The notes: a model not told the origin generated them from the letters alone. Shown: positions 15,906-24,871, numbered from the stretch's first letter. The stretch is 64,000 nt of DNA from Yoonia litorea (GCF_900114675.1 NZ_FOZM01000001.1:310001-374000), one strand, 5' to 3'. A program made the numbers and translations.

Positions 15906-16780
15906 GGCGAAGAAGTCGCGATTTGCAGCGCGTTGCGCAAAAGTTCGAGGACGATCCGACCTGATGAGCCTGAGAAGTCGTCTCCGACTTCTTCCGCAAT
16001 GTTCAGAGCATCAGCATAGCTCCAGTCATTGAGATCAGTTTCTCCACTCTCGAGAAGCGCGGCGAAACCTGCGATTGCTGCGACCATGCGAATGTCTGGA
16101 AGGGCCGCTTTTAAGTCGACAAGAGGTGGTTCCTCCGCAACTTCCAAAGACAACGTAAACCGAGGCGATGCGTATGCGCCGGCATCCAACAATATGACAT
16201 CATCTGACCAAGGAAGCGCATAACGCGCAGACGGTAATGGATTCACGTCGCTTGTCAGGGCGGTCAGAAGCCGCTGCGCGTCAAGGTCGCCTGCAACTGG
16301 GAGTCTTCCGCTTTCAAGCGTGCTGCGAAGTGCAGCAACTTGATCAGTTGGCGCAGCACGTAGCGATTGACTGTCTTCAGCGGTGGCGAAGGTGCCGGGC
16401 GCAGCTTGAGGCGTTGCCATTCGTTCTTCGGCCAATTCTTCGACGGCGCTTTCGTCGGCGAGCGACGCTCCTTCTAACGGCATGGCGGCGCGGCTTTCAG
16501 CGGAGGAAACAACTGCGTTTTCTGGAATCGAAACCTGTTGCTGTGGCGGGATGACCAACACCAATGCTACGGCTGCGGTCGTGAGACCGCCAAGACCTGC
16601 ACCAAGAGCTTTCCAGGAGAAACGCCTGCTGGGTATTTTCTTGGCGGCACTTGCGTGCATGGATTTGAACACAGCTTCGGCTTGTGCAATGTCTTGCATG
16701 CGTTTTTGTGGTTGCGGAACCGGCGTTGTCTCCTCAAAAGCGCGCTTGAGTGCGATCAGGTCATCATCTGGTCGGGTCAT
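15902..16780 (-). CDS. Sigma-factor partner protein resembling a YfbK-type protein lacking its VWA domain
   Basis: A 292-residue protein. The N-terminus (1-58) is cytoplasmic, with one membrane helix at about 59-78. Residues about 145-200 (DQVAALRSTLESGRLP and following) resemble the N-terminal domain of YfbK-type von Willebrand proteins. Residues about 205-288 (VAAIAGFAALLESGETDLNDWSY, ending in LELLRNALQ) resemble their C-terminal DUF3520 domain. The VWA domain normally between the two, roughly 200 residues, is absent without any frameshift. The ATG overlaps the sigma factor stop (ATGA), so it may act as a membrane anti-sigma factor. The remote domain matches are by eye and need profile comparison. 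Confidence 0.65.
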   Translation of the reverse strand: MTRPDDDLIALKRAFEETTPVPQPQKRMQDIAQAEAVFKSMHASAAKKIPSRRFSWKALGAGLGGLTTAAVALVLVIPPQQQVSIPENAVVSSAESRAAMPLEGASLADESAVEELAEERMATPQAAPGTFATAEDSQSLRAAPTDQVAALRSTLESGRLPVAGDLDAQRLLTALTSDVNPLPSARYALPWSDDVILLDAGAYASPRFTLSLEVAEEPPLVDLKAALPDIRMVAAIAGFAALLESGETDLNDWSYADALNIAEEVGDDFSGSSGRIVLELLRNALQIATSSP

Positions 16781-17319
16781 ATCCGATCCTCCTTGGCGTG
16801 CGCTTCTCTCAACGTTCTCTTTGCTTTCGAAATGCGCCAACTAACGGTGCCTTCGGACACGCCGAGGATGTCGGCTGCGTCTTTATGGGTGACATCATCA
16901 AGGACGAGCGCGAGAGTGTCGCGCAAATCTGGCGAAAGTATCGTCATTGCCTGATGCAACCAATCGATCTGAGCGGCCGTTTCTGCATTCGCTGAGGCAC
17001 GGTTTTTTTCCCAATCACCCCAACCTTTGGCCAGTTTTGCCGAACGGCTCTGTTTGCGCCGTCGGTCATGCGCTGCATTCACCATGACTCTGTAGAGCCA
17101 CGTGCTCACCTTCGCTTGCCCGCTGAAATTTTTCAGCTTTGTGGGAAGCGCAAGACAGACGTCCTGCGTGAGGTCTTCGGCCTCGGCTTTGCTACCGGTC
17201 AGCCGAAAAGCGAGCCGGAAAAGGCTGTCATAGTGGCGTTCAAGCAAGCTCGAAAAGGCTGCCGCATCGCCTGCCGCTGCCGCAGTTGCAAGATCAAGAT
17301 CACTGGTTGTCATACGCAT
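16777..17319 (-). CDS. ECF sigma factor (RpoE-like)
   Basis: An extracytoplasmic-function sigma factor of 180 residues. Region 2 is seen in YDSLFRLAFRLTGSKAEAEDLTQDV, including the -10-binding helix with TWLYRVMVNAAHDRRRKQSR; region 4 is LVLDDVTHKDAADILGVSEGTVSWRISKAK, a helix-turn-helix. The ATG at 17319 is chosen; TTG at 17349 and ATG at 17313 remain possible because none has a good ribosome-binding site. It is coupled to the membrane protein gene downstream, the usual sigma/anti-sigma arrangement. It lies 80 bases after the succinate-semialdehyde dehydrogenase stop. Confidence 0.9.
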   Translation of the reverse strand: MRMTTSDLDLATAAAAGDAAAFSSLLERHYDSLFRLAFRLTGSKAEAEDLTQDVCLALPTKLKNFSGQAKVSTWLYRVMVNAAHDRRRKQSRSAKLAKGWGDWEKNRASANAETAAQIDWLHQAMTILSPDLRDTLALVLDDVTHKDAADILGVSEGTVSWRISKAKRTLREAHAKEDRI

Positions 17320-17399
17320 TACGGTGATGAGACGCCGCCCAGAGGTCAATCCTTGGCGGCGTCAAATCAGAAATGCGAAATTCATAGTGCGTTGTGCGA

Positions 17400-18878
17400 T
17401 CAGACGCTCGTGCAGATGTATTTCATTTCGAGGTATTCCTCGATCCCGTGACGTGATCCTTCCCGCCCAAGACCTGATTGCTTCACACCGCCAAATGGCG
17501 CGACCTCAGTCGAGATAATCCCAGTGTTTGCACCTACGATGCCATACTCAAGGGCCTCTGCGACCTTGGTCACACGGCTGATATCCTTGGCATAGAAATA
17601 GGAGGCGAGCCCGAAAATGGTGTCATTGGCCATGCGGATCACGTCATCTTCATCTTCAAAGCGGAAGAGTGGCGCAAAAGGTCCAAATGTCTCATCTGTG
17701 CTCACAAGCATATCCTGCGTCGCTTGTGCGACAATGGTCGGCTCAAAGAACTGTCCGCCAAGATCGTGCGGTTTGCCGCCTGTCAGGATTTCTGCGCCTT
17801 TGGAAAGCGCATCTTCGAGGTGCTTTTGCACCTTATCGACGGCCTTGGGTTCAATCAGCGGCCCTAAGTTGGTGCCCTCGTCCATGCCGTCGCCAACAGT
17901 CAGCTTCTCAACGGCCGCTTTGAATTTCTCAGCAAACGCGTCGTAAACGCCGGACTGAACATAAATGCGGTTCGCGCAGACACAGGTCTGCCCATTGTTG
18001 CGGAACTTACATGCGATCGCACCCTCAACCGCTGCGTCCAGATCCGCGTCATCAAAGACGATGAATGGGGCATTGCCGCCAAGCTCCATCGAGCACTTCA
18101 TGACCTGATCAGCGGCTTGCGCCAACAGGATGCGCCCAACCTGCGTTGAGCCAGTGAACGTCAGTTTGCGCACCTTCGGATTTTCGCAGAACTCCTTGCC
18201 GATGTCAGAAGACGACGAAGACGTGATGACCGAGAACAATCCCTTTGGAAGACCGGCTTCTTCCGCAAGCTTCGCCATGGCAAGTGCAGACAATGGGGTC
18301 AGCTCTGATGGTTTAATGATGAACGAGCATCCCGCGGCGAGGGCAGGGGCGGCTTTCCGCGAAATCATGGCATTGGGGAAGTTCCAAGGTGTGATGCCGG
18401 CGGCAACACCAACAGGTTGGCGGATCACCGTGATCCGCTTGTCGGCCATATGCCCCGGGATCGTTTCGCCGTAGATGCGCTTTGCCTCTTCGGCAAACCA
18501 TTCGATGAAAGACGCGCCGTAAGACACTTCGCCACGCGCTTCTGACAGAGGCTTTCCCTGTTCCGCCGTCATGATGATAGCCAGATCTTCCTGATTGGCC
18601 ATGGTGAGATCAAACCACTTTCGCAAAAGCGACGCACGCTCTTTTGCTGGGCGTGCGGCCCAGTCCCGTTGCGCATCTTCCGCTGCTGCAATGGCTTGAG
18701 CCGTTTCTTCGCGTGAAAGGTCGGGCACTTTGGCGATCACGTCCCCACGCGCAGGGTTTGTTACGTCAAACGTCGCGCCGGATTTCGCATCGACCCATTC
18801 CCCGGCGACATATGCCTGCTCGCAAAGCAGCTCGCTGCGGGAAAGTAGAGACTTCAATTGTGTCGTGTCATCGCGCAT
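17400..18878 (-). CDS. gabD: NAD(P)-dependent succinate-semialdehyde dehydrogenase
   Basis: Oxidises succinate semialdehyde to succinate in 4-aminobutyrate breakdown; other semialdehydes such as glutarate semialdehyde are possible. The 492-residue length is that of GabD. The cofactor region has PWNFPNAM near 164 and KPSELTP near 189. The catalytic pair is Glu265 (MELGGNAP) and Cys299 (NGQTCVCANR, the GabD form with a second Cys at 301). The C-terminus GREGSRHGIEEYLEMKYICTSV is characteristic of SSADH. GGGAGG precedes the ATG. No GABA transaminase is nearby. Confidence 0.9.
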   Translation of the reverse strand: MRDDTTQLKSLLSRSELLCEQAYVAGEWVDAKSGATFDVTNPARGDVIAKVPDLSREETAQAIAAAEDAQRDWAARPAKERASLLRKWFDLTMANQEDLAIIMTAEQGKPLSEARGEVSYGASFIEWFAEEAKRIYGETIPGHMADKRITVIRQPVGVAAGITPWNFPNAMISRKAAPALAAGCSFIIKPSELTPLSALAMAKLAEEAGLPKGLFSVITSSSSSDIGKEFCENPKVRKLTFTGSTQVGRILLAQAADQVMKCSMELGGNAPFIVFDDADLDAAVEGAIACKFRNNGQTCVCANRIYVQSGVYDAFAEKFKAAVEKLTVGDGMDEGTNLGPLIEPKAVDKVQKHLEDALSKGAEILTGGKPHDLGGQFFEPTIVAQATQDMLVSTDETFGPFAPLFRFEDEDDVIRMANDTIFGLASYFYAKDISRVTKVAEALEYGIVGANTGIISTEVAPFGGVKQSGLGREGSRHGIEEYLEMKYICTSV

Positions 18879-18943
18879 AGTGGCCTCCCTAGGTTAACGG
18901 CGCTATCTGACCCATCAGCGACCGGAACGTAAAGGGGCGACGG

Positions 18944-19738
18944 ATGGAATTGGATGATGCCTATGCAAATGCGGCGTATATTCCCGGAGGCAATGATTAT
19001 CCGGATAAATGGGCGCAAGCCGCCGCTGCATTCCGCGAAATAGCGACCTGTGAGATTGATCTTCCTTACGGCGAAACCAGCCGGCAAAGGTGTGATCTGT
19101 TTCATCCTGCGCGGCTGCCCAAGGGGCTGATCGTCTTTGTGCACGGCGGGTATTGGCTGCGCTTTGACAAAAACTTCTGGTCGCACCTGGCTGCAGGACC
19201 GTTGGCGCATGGATGGTCTGTGGCAATGCCGTCATATGACCTCTGTCCAGATGTCCGAATTTCGGAGATCGGCGACCAAATCAACCGGGCTATCGCTTTT
19301 GCTGCTGCACGCATTCCCGGACCGATCCGGCTCATTGGCCACTCTGCTGGCGGTCAGCTTGTCGCGCGTGTGACCGCACCCCGTCTCGGTGCCCGATGGC
19401 AAGAACGTTTGGAGAAGGTTGTTTCAGTCTCGCCGGTCGCCGATCTTGCCCCTTTGATGCGGACTTCGATGAATGCAGACCTGAAGATTGATGAAGAGGA
19501 AGCCGCTGCGGAAAGTCCGATACATTTGCCTGCCCCGCCGTATGCGAAAACGGTTTGGGTCGGAGCAGATGAACGTCCGGCATTCTTGGAACAGGCGCAG
19601 GCGCTGACGGATGCATGGGACGCGAAACAGGTGATCACTGAGCGCGAGCACCACTTTTCCGTCATCGAGCCTCTGGAATATGCCGACAGCCCCCTGACGC
19701 GCGAAATTGCGGCAGATGATGCGGTGGGTGCAGCCTAG
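18944..19738 (+). CDS. Alpha/beta hydrolase, kynurenine-formamidase-like
   Basis: A cytoplasmic 264-residue alpha/beta hydrolase. The oxyanion-hole motif HGGYW near residue 66 and the nucleophile elbow GHSAGG near 130 are intact, with a C-terminal His in EREHHFSVIEPL. HGGYW plus this spacing resembles kynurenine formamidase and related esterases (BNA7/AFMID group), but no tryptophan-catabolism gene is adjacent, so the substrate remains open. Divergent from gabD with 65 bases between. AGGGGCG precedes the ATG. Confidence 0.82.
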   Translation: MELDDAYANAAYIPGGNDYPDKWAQAAAAFREIATCEIDLPYGETSRQRCDLFHPARLPKGLIVFVHGGYWLRFDKNFWSHLAAGPLAHGWSVAMPSYDLCPDVRISEIGDQINRAIAFAAARIPGPIRLIGHSAGGQLVARVTAPRLGARWQERLEKVVSVSPVADLAPLMRTSMNADLKIDEEEAAAESPIHLPAPPYAKTVWVGADERPAFLEQAQALTDAWDAKQVITEREHHFSVIEPLEYADSPLTREIAADDAVGAA

Positions 19739-19884
19739 GATCGGCTCATTGCAACCTGAAGGGGCAGATTCATCGCGCAGCAGCCTTAAACGCGGCGATG
19801 TTGTGGACCTGTTTCGCTGCGCCACATAAAGTCAGGCCAATTACGAAAGTGCGAATCGCACAAAAACAGGGTGGTAGTTTGGAC

Positions 19885-20196
19885 ATGGTATTAAAGCGGA
19901 TTTTTATCCTCGGATTTATAGCCACGGCTCTCGTCGCATGTGAGCGCACGGGCGACGCCAATGACATTGTGGATGGCGGCATTGATGGTGGGTTTCTGAC
20001 CGATGGTGTAGCAAATGTCTGGATCGACCCCGACGGTTGCCAGCACTGGTATATCGACGATGGCCTTGAGGGCTTCATGACGCCACGCCTGAACCGCGAT
20101 GGAACACCAAAGTGCCAGGACACACGTGGCGAAATCATGCTGAAAGACGGAACCATGGTCGCCTCTGATCCAGAGCCGATGGCGCCCGACGCGTAA
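19885..20196 (+). CDS. Small hypothetical lipoprotein
   Basis: A 103-residue protein from the ATG at 19885. It begins with a lipoprotein signal MVLKRIFILGFIATALVAC, whose lipobox ends at Cys19. The mature part is Gly/Asp-rich with the pattern VWIDPDGCQHWYIDDGLEGFMTPRL, seen in uncharacterised Rhodobacteraceae lipoproteins. The frame is open further upstream, but an earlier start would bury the signal. No function known. A strong terminator follows at 20221-20247. Confidence 0.72.
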   Translation: MVLKRIFILGFIATALVACERTGDANDIVDGGIDGGFLTDGVANVWIDPDGCQHWYIDDGLEGFMTPRLNRDGTPKCQDTRGEIMLKDGTMVASDPEPMAPDA

Positions 20197-20220
20197 GGTC
20201 TAGGGTCGCGTAAGACTTGG

Positions 20221-20247
20221 AAAGCACCGCACCAGTCGGTGCTTTTT
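20221..20247 (+). terminator. Rho-independent terminator after the lipoprotein gene
   Basis: AAAGCACCG (20221-20229) pairs perfectly with CGGTGCTTT (20237-20245) across a 7-base loop, followed by Ts to 20247. It lies between convergent genes. On the minus strand it has only a short T tract, so it should act mainly on the lipoprotein transcript. Confidence 0.85.
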
Positions 20248-20250
20248 CAT

Positions 20251-20880
20251 TTAGCGCATCGGCAGGAACGTCGCGTCAGATAAGGCGCAATCTCGCCTGA
20301 CGTCGGCCCCACAATCACGGAAGTCCAACTCGCGTGTCAGGCAGATGCGTGCCTCCTGAATATAACCTTCTCGGCAGGTAATTGTAATCTGGTTAGCCGA
20401 AAGCATCGGATTGTCATGCAAAAAAGCGTCCTCAATCAGGCTGGCGGGCAGGGTCACCTCGCCCGACAGTCGCCGCAATACCTCTGGTCGATTGACCACG
20501 CTATATGCCTGGCGCGACAGATCGAAGTAAGCCTCCGAACTCAGTCCGCTGCAGACGCCGTGTTTGCGCCATTGGTGCCACGCCAATCCAGACGTTCCCA
20601 TTATATCGGCCATAGCCGCGGTGTCGGCCCTGCTTGGAGGGGCGGCGCTGGTCCGACAGTATTCCGGATAACCACTTTCATACTGCGGCCAAAGACCATG
20701 CAAAATCCAACCAAAGTCGTTTTCGGGATCGCATTGCGGCGAATTGCGTGCGTCGCCTTCGCGCGCGCACCAATTGGCAGACCATGAAAGCGCCATAACG
20801 AAATAGTCAAATTCACCTGCACGATCCTGGGCCTGCAGGGGTGCGGCCCACAGTGAGAGTGCAAAAATCAGAGCGCGCAT
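20251..20880 (-). CDS. Secreted ribonuclease T2 family protein
   Basis: RNase T2 enzymes cut single-stranded RNA through 2',3'-cyclic phosphates, usually in the periplasm or outside. The 209-residue protein has a signal peptide (MRALIFALSLWAAPLQAQ) and both catalytic segments: CAS-1 in GWILHGLWPQ near residue 57 and CAS-2 in WHQWRKHGVCSG near 101, with the active His, Lys and His. Eight or more Cys suggest disulfides. It stands alone, convergent to the lipoprotein gene. Likely nutrient scavenging or rRNA clearance. Confidence 0.93.
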   Translation of the reverse strand: MRALIFALSLWAAPLQAQDRAGEFDYFVMALSWSANWCAREGDARNSPQCDPENDFGWILHGLWPQYESGYPEYCRTSAAPPSRADTAAMADIMGTSGLAWHQWRKHGVCSGLSSEAYFDLSRQAYSVVNRPEVLRRLSGEVTLPASLIEDAFLHDNPMLSANQITITCREGYIQEARICLTRELDFRDCGADVRRDCALSDATFLPMR

Positions 20881-21017
20881 TTTGATCTTTCATATCGGCT
20901 TTTCCAAGACTATATACGCTGCAAGTTCCCCGACAATGCGCGAACCCGACTGCCAAGGCGGTCTGCCCAAATCCGGGGCGCGGGAGAGGCTTGTCCGTTG
21001 AAAGGATGGAGAGAAAA

Positions 21018-21788
21018 ATGTCTGGTAAACCGATTATGGCAAAAGCCACTGCGGTCTGGCTTTGCGACAACACTACACTGACCTTCAGGCAGATTGCGGA
21101 TTTCTGCGGTTTTCATGAGCTTGAGGTGCAAGGCATTGCTGATGGTGACGTGGCTGTAGGTGTGAAAGGTTTTGACCCGATCGCGAACAACCAGTTGACA
21201 CAAGAAGAGATTGATAAGGGTGAAGCGGATCCGCTCCACAAGCTGAAGCTGAAATACTATGCGGCAGCTGAAGGTGAGGAAAAGCGCCGTGGTCCACGCT
21301 ACACGCCTCTGTCAAAGCGCCAAGATCGCCCAGCGTCCATCTACTGGCTGGTCAAGTTTCATCCCGAACTTTCAGATGGGCAGATTTCGAAACTTGTGGG
21401 CACCACAAAGCCGACAATTCAGGCCATTCGTGATCGCAGCCATTGGAACATCAACAACCTTGAGCCGATTGATCCTGTTGCGCTGGGGCTCTGCAAACAG
21501 TCAGAGCTTGATGCGGCCGTCCAGAAGGCAAACGCCAAGAAGGCCAAGGAAGGCGAGGCAATGTCCGATGACGAGCGTCGCAAACTTGTCAGCACGGAGC
21601 AGTCACTTGGTATGCCTGCGGAGCCAAAGATGCCGAGTGCGATGGCCGGTCTGGAAACCTTCAGCCTGTCCGATCCGCGTGATGAGGCAGAAGATGAGGA
21701 TGATGCAACGGATGATCGCGACATCACCGATGCAGATAGCTTCTTCAACTTGCCCGACAGCGACGAGAGCGACAAAGACGACGATTGA
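21018..21788 (+). CDS. trcR: Cell-cycle transcriptional regulator TrcR (DUF1013)
   Basis: TrcR-family proteins are conserved in alphaproteobacteria and associate with transcription control of the cell cycle. This protein has 256 residues from the ATG at 21018, chosen because GGAGAG lies 5 bases before it; ATGs at 20991 and 21006 are less good. The N-terminal block KATAVWLCDNTTLTFRQIADFCGFHELEV is a helix-turn-helix-like segment, repeated in kind at SDGQISKLVGTTKPTIQAIRDR near residue 115. The tail after about 215 is very acidic (runs of Asp and Glu), perhaps an interaction surface. A strong terminator follows. Confidence 0.88.
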   Translation: MSGKPIMAKATAVWLCDNTTLTFRQIADFCGFHELEVQGIADGDVAVGVKGFDPIANNQLTQEEIDKGEADPLHKLKLKYYAAAEGEEKRRGPRYTPLSKRQDRPASIYWLVKFHPELSDGQISKLVGTTKPTIQAIRDRSHWNINNLEPIDPVALGLCKQSELDAAVQKANAKKAKEGEAMSDDERRKLVSTEQSLGMPAEPKMPSAMAGLETFSLSDPRDEAEDEDDATDDRDITDADSFFNLPDSDESDKDDD

Positions 21789-21815
21789 TTCTATCAGTCC
21801 GACTTAACGAAAATG

Positions 21816-21847
21816 ACGCGCGATCCATTACGGTTCGCGCGTTTTTT
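21816..21847 (+). terminator. Rho-independent terminator after trcR
   Basis: ACGCGCGA (21816-21823) pairs with TCGCGCGT (21835-21842) across an 11-base loop and is followed by six Ts. It ends within the stop codon of the convergent methyltransferase gene. Confidence 0.88.
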
Positions 21848-22466
21848 ACTGAGGACGCTTGGCAACAATAAACCGAGCCGCGCGGTTCTTTCCAAAGTAG
21901 CGTGTCTCGATGAGTGTGAATCCGGCACGCGTGAATGCGCTTTCAAGCTCATCGGCGCTGAAGACCAGAACTGCTGGTGCCTTGCCGAAAGCCTGCATGA
22001 CCTTGATCATCGGTGGAATAAGGATGCTCATCTGTTTAAGGCAGGTCGTTTTGGATACCATATACCCGCCCGGTTTCAGTAGTGAGAAAAGATGCGCCAG
22101 CGTTGCGTCAAGGTCATCAACCAGATGCAGAATGCTTGAGGCAAAAACGGCATCAAACGGTGCATCTGGCATGTCAGTCATGACCTCGGCCTTTATGAAG
22201 TGAACATTCTCAACGCCGGCGTCCTGTCGTTTCTTCTCAGCGATGTCCAACATACCCGAAGAGACATCTGTGGCGGTTATGCGTGCCACATCCTTGGCGA
22301 GCTTGAGCGCCGTCGTGCCTGTGCCACAGCCGACCTCGAGCAGATGGTCATCTTTCTTGAGAAAGCCTCGGGTTCTCTCCAGCGTATCTTCGTACGCATT
22401 TTCGTCCTTGATCTTTGACGCGGCATATTTTTCCGCCGCCTTATCCCAGAAATCTGCCGTGCTCAT
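21846..22466 (-). CDS. Class I SAM-dependent methyltransferase
   Basis: A 206-residue methyltransferase. Motif I is LLEVGCGTGTTALKLA near residues 39-54, motif II/III is ITATDVSSGMLDIA, and motif IV is APFDAVFASSILHLVDD. This resembles UbiE-like small-molecule methyltransferases, but the substrate is unknown. It is divergent from a LysR-type regulator 92 bases away, which probably controls it. The stop codon overlaps the trcR terminator T-run. Confidence 0.85.
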   Translation of the reverse strand: MSTADFWDKAAEKYAASKIKDENAYEDTLERTRGFLKKDDHLLEVGCGTGTTALKLAKDVARITATDVSSGMLDIAEKKRQDAGVENVHFIKAEVMTDMPDAPFDAVFASSILHLVDDLDATLAHLFSLLKPGGYMVSKTTCLKQMSILIPPMIKVMQAFGKAPAVLVFSADELESAFTRAGFTLIETRYFGKNRAARFIVAKRPQ

Positions 22467-22523
22467 GCCTGCACCTCACCGTATCGCTGCGGGCACCCTA
22501 TCCATTCGGTAATTGAATATAAA

Positions 22524-22552
22524 TTGTATAAATTCTGCGATCACATATACAA
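22524..22552. promoter_or_regulatory. Possible LysR operator between methyltransferase and lysR genes
   Basis: TTGTATA (22524-22530) and TATACAA (22546-22552) are perfect 7-bp inverted repeats separated by 15 bases in an AT-rich divergent intergenic region. T-N11-A type and longer dyads are usual for LysR regulators. Function inferred from position only. Confidence 0.35.
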
Positions 22553-22558
22553 GTACGT

Positions 22559-23458
22559 ATGAATTGGCGCACTGTCTCATTCGACTGGAACCAAATCAGA
22601 GCCTTCCTCGCAACGGCAGAGGAAGGGTCTCTGAGTGCTGCCGCTCGGTCACTTGGTTCAACGCAACCGACCGTAGGGCGCCAAATTGCTGCCTTGGAAA
22701 ACGACCTCAAGCTCACGCTTTTCGAACGCGCTGGGCGGCGTTTCGAGATGACAGCAGCAGCCCGCGATCTGCTGGAACATGTGCAAGCGATGGGAGATGC
22801 CGCTAGCCGTGTTTCGATGGTTGCAGCGGGACAGTCAGAAGAAATCGCCGGCCGTGTTGTCATCACCGCGAATGATCTGATGGCGGTTGGGTTTCTACCT
22901 GCAGCTTTGATGCGTCTCCGCCAAGAGGCTCCTGGGATAGCCGTTGAAGTTGTCGCCTCGAACCGTTTGGAGAACCTCACCCGTCGCGATGCCGATATTG
23001 CCATCAGGCACGTGCGCCCAGAGCAACCCGACTTGATTGCCCGACAGATGCGGGATGCCCATGCGGGTTATTACGCTGCAACTCGTTATCTGGAACAACA
23101 CGGCGTTCCAAAGACGCCTGCTGAGTTGGCGCGACACAGTTTTGTCGGACCGCGTGATACCGCCGAAATGCTGAGTTTCCTTGCTGCGCAAGGTGTCGCA
23201 ATTGAGGCCGACCAGTTTCAGGCAACCTCGGACAGCGGCGTTGTAATGTGGGAGATGATGCTCGCAGGGCTCGGAATATTGGTTGGTCCGATTGAATTCG
23301 CACCGAGAGTTGAAGGTGTCCAGCAAATCCTGAAAGATCAGCCGCCCATCAGGTTCCCTGTCTGGCTCGCCACACATCGTGAACTGCGCACAAGCAAGCG
23401 GATCAGGATCGTCTTCGATCTGTTAGCTGAAGAACTCTCAAAGCATTCATCAAAGTGA
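22559..23458 (+). CDS. LysR family transcriptional regulator
   Basis: A 299-residue LysR-type regulator. The winged-helix domain occupies residues 1-65 ([33 protein letters not shown]), followed by a linker helix and a periplasmic-binding-protein-like effector domain from about residue 92. Divergent transcription with the methyltransferase gene suggests that it regulates it. The effector is unknown. Its last nine bases overlap the 3' end of recR on the other strand. Confidence 0.92.
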   Translation: MNWRTVSFDWNQIRAFLATAEEGSLSAAARSLGSTQPTVGRQIAALENDLKLTLFERAGRRFEMTAAARDLLEHVQAMGDAASRVSMVAAGQSEEIAGRVVITANDLMAVGFLPAALMRLRQEAPGIAVEVVASNRLENLTRRDADIAIRHVRPEQPDLIARQMRDAHAGYYAATRYLEQHGVPKTPAELARHSFVGPRDTAEMLSFLAAQGVAIEADQFQATSDSGVVMWEMMLAGLGILVGPIEFAPRVEGVQQILKDQPPIRFPVWLATHRELRTSKRIRIVFDLLAEELSKHSSK

Positions 23459-24043
23459 CTTGCGGGCGTTCAGAGCCGCGGTGATCGTGCCGTCATCGAG
23501 GTAATCGAGCTCGCCGCCGACCGGCACACCTTGTGCAAGTGAGGTCACGGTTATCCCCGGCAGCTGATCCGCGATGTAATGCGCTGTGGTTTGACCGTCG
23601 ATCGTCGCACCCAAAGCAAGGATGACTTCCGTCACCTCTTCCGTCTTGATCCGGTCAACAAGTTTGGGGATGCGAAGCTCATCCGGCCCGATCGCATCAA
23701 GCGCCGAAAGTGTGCCGCCCAGAACGTGATAACGCCCCTTGAAGACGGCACTACGCTCCATCGCCCACAGATCGGCCACGTCTTCGACGACGGCGATTTG
23801 GCCATTTGCGCGCTTTTCGGATTGGCAGATATCACAAAGATCGCCTGTGCAGATGTTTGCGCAGTTCAGACATTCACGCACATTCGCCCCGACAGTCTGC
23901 ATTGCATCGGCAAGTGGCAGCAGCAAGAGCGACCGTTTCTTGATCAAATGCAAGACCGCGCGACGGGCCGAGCGTGGCCCCAGACCCGGCAGCTTCGCCA
24001 TCAGTGCGATCAGATTGTCGAGGTCTTCGGTGCCGTTGCTCAT
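23450..24043 (-). CDS. recR: Recombination mediator protein RecR
   Basis: RecR works with RecO (and RecF) to load RecA at single-strand gaps. The protein has 197 residues from the ATG at 24043, the family's usual length; the frame is open 7 codons upstream. Present in order: an N-terminal helix-hairpin-helix ([16 protein letters not shown]), a four-Cys zinc finger [16 protein letters not shown] at about 56-71, and a Toprim domain starting [16 protein letters not shown]. It is the last gene of the dnaX - membrane protein - ybaB - recR group. The 3' end overlaps that of the convergent LysR gene by nine bases. Confidence 0.96.
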   Translation of the reverse strand: MSNGTEDLDNLIALMAKLPGLGPRSARRAVLHLIKKRSLLLLPLADAMQTVGANVRECLNCANICTGDLCDICQSEKRANGQIAVVEDVADLWAMERSAVFKGRYHVLGGTLSALDAIGPDELRIPKLVDRIKTEEVTEVILALGATIDGQTTAHYIADQLPGITVTSLAQGVPVGGELDYLDDGTITAALNARKSL

Positions 24044-24108
24044 CTGTGTCTCGGACACTCCCAACAGTGTTTATCCCTTGCGCGGATGTATTCTCGAAGG
24101 TGAAAGGA

Positions 24109-24453
24109 TCAGAAGGGCAGATTCATTCCCGGTGGCAGACCCATCGCCTCGGCCATTTTACCCATTTCTTCCTTAGAGCGCTCTGCTGCCTTTGACTGCG
24201 CGTCTTTGATGGCTGCGAGGATCAGGTCCTCGACCACCTCTTTGTCGTCGCCATTGAAGATGGAGGGGTCAATATCGAGCGCCTTGAGTTCGCCCTTTGC
24301 TGTCGCAGTTGCCTTCACAAGGCCTGCACCGCTTTCCCCGGTGACCATGATGTTTGCCAGATCATCCTGCATCTGGGCCATCTTGGTTTGCATTTCCTGC
24401 GCCTGTTTCATCATCTTGGCCATATCGCCAAGACCACCTAGTCCTTTGAGCAT
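24109..24453 (-). CDS. ybaB: YbaB/EbfC nucleoid-associated protein
   Basis: A 114-residue dimeric DNA-binding protein that helps to organise the nucleoid. The family pattern is clear: an N-terminal helix MAKMMKQAQEMQTKMAQMQ, the strand GESGAGLVKATATAKGELKALDIDPS and the C-terminal EDLILAAIKDAQSKA helix. TAGGAG precedes the ATG. It lies between dnaX and recR, the standard bacterial arrangement, with one small membrane protein gene inserted. Confidence 0.96.
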   Translation of the reverse strand: MLKGLGGLGDMAKMMKQAQEMQTKMAQMQDDLANIMVTGESGAGLVKATATAKGELKALDIDPSIFNGDDKEVVEDLILAAIKDAQSKAAERSKEEMGKMAEAMGLPPGMNLPF

Positions 24454-24463
24454 GTTGGGTCTC

Positions 24464-24871
24464 CTAATTCTGCTTTCGTTTGCCGAGCGGCGCTGTGTAG
24501 AGCACTACACCGATACATAAGGCGGCAGCAAACGTAATGAAGAGAACAGGGCTTCCGACGCATCCTTCGGTTGCTGCCGCAGTCCCTGTCGCGCTGCCGC
24601 CGCTCCAGTCTGTGACGAGATAGGTCGCGATGCTCCATCCAACGACGCACGCCAATCCGCCCCATTCACTGCGAAAGCGCAGGGCAACAGCGGTCAGCAG
24701 GATCAGGATCAGGACAATGGGCGATTGCGCCAGAAAAACCAGTTCCTGAAAGGCCGACACCGGTGTGCCGTCCCAGCCCGGTCGCAATTCTGCACAGGTT
24801 TGCGCTTGGGCCGGCACGGCAATAGCGCAGAGTCCCGCCGCAAGGGTCAGTCGTCGTCGAAGGGGTCCCAT
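24464..24871 (-). CDS. Hypothetical membrane protein between dnaX and ybaB
   Basis: A 135-residue protein with a signal peptide (MGPLRRRLTLAAGLCAIAVPAQAQ) and three further hydrophobic segments near residues 44-63, 70-88 and 105-125. Cys at 26 and near 103 could pair in the periplasm. It overlaps the dnaX 3' end by 25 bases and is followed by ybaB after 10 bases, so it is co-transcribed with them. I know no function for it; it is an insertion in an otherwise conserved dnaX-ybaB-recR group. Confidence 0.75.
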   Translation of the reverse strand: MGPLRRRLTLAAGLCAIAVPAQAQTCAELRPGWDGTPVSAFQELVFLAQSPIVLILILLTAVALRFRSEWGGLACVVGWSIATYLVTDWSGGSATGTAAATEGCVGSPVLFITFAAALCIGVVLYTAPLGKRKQN

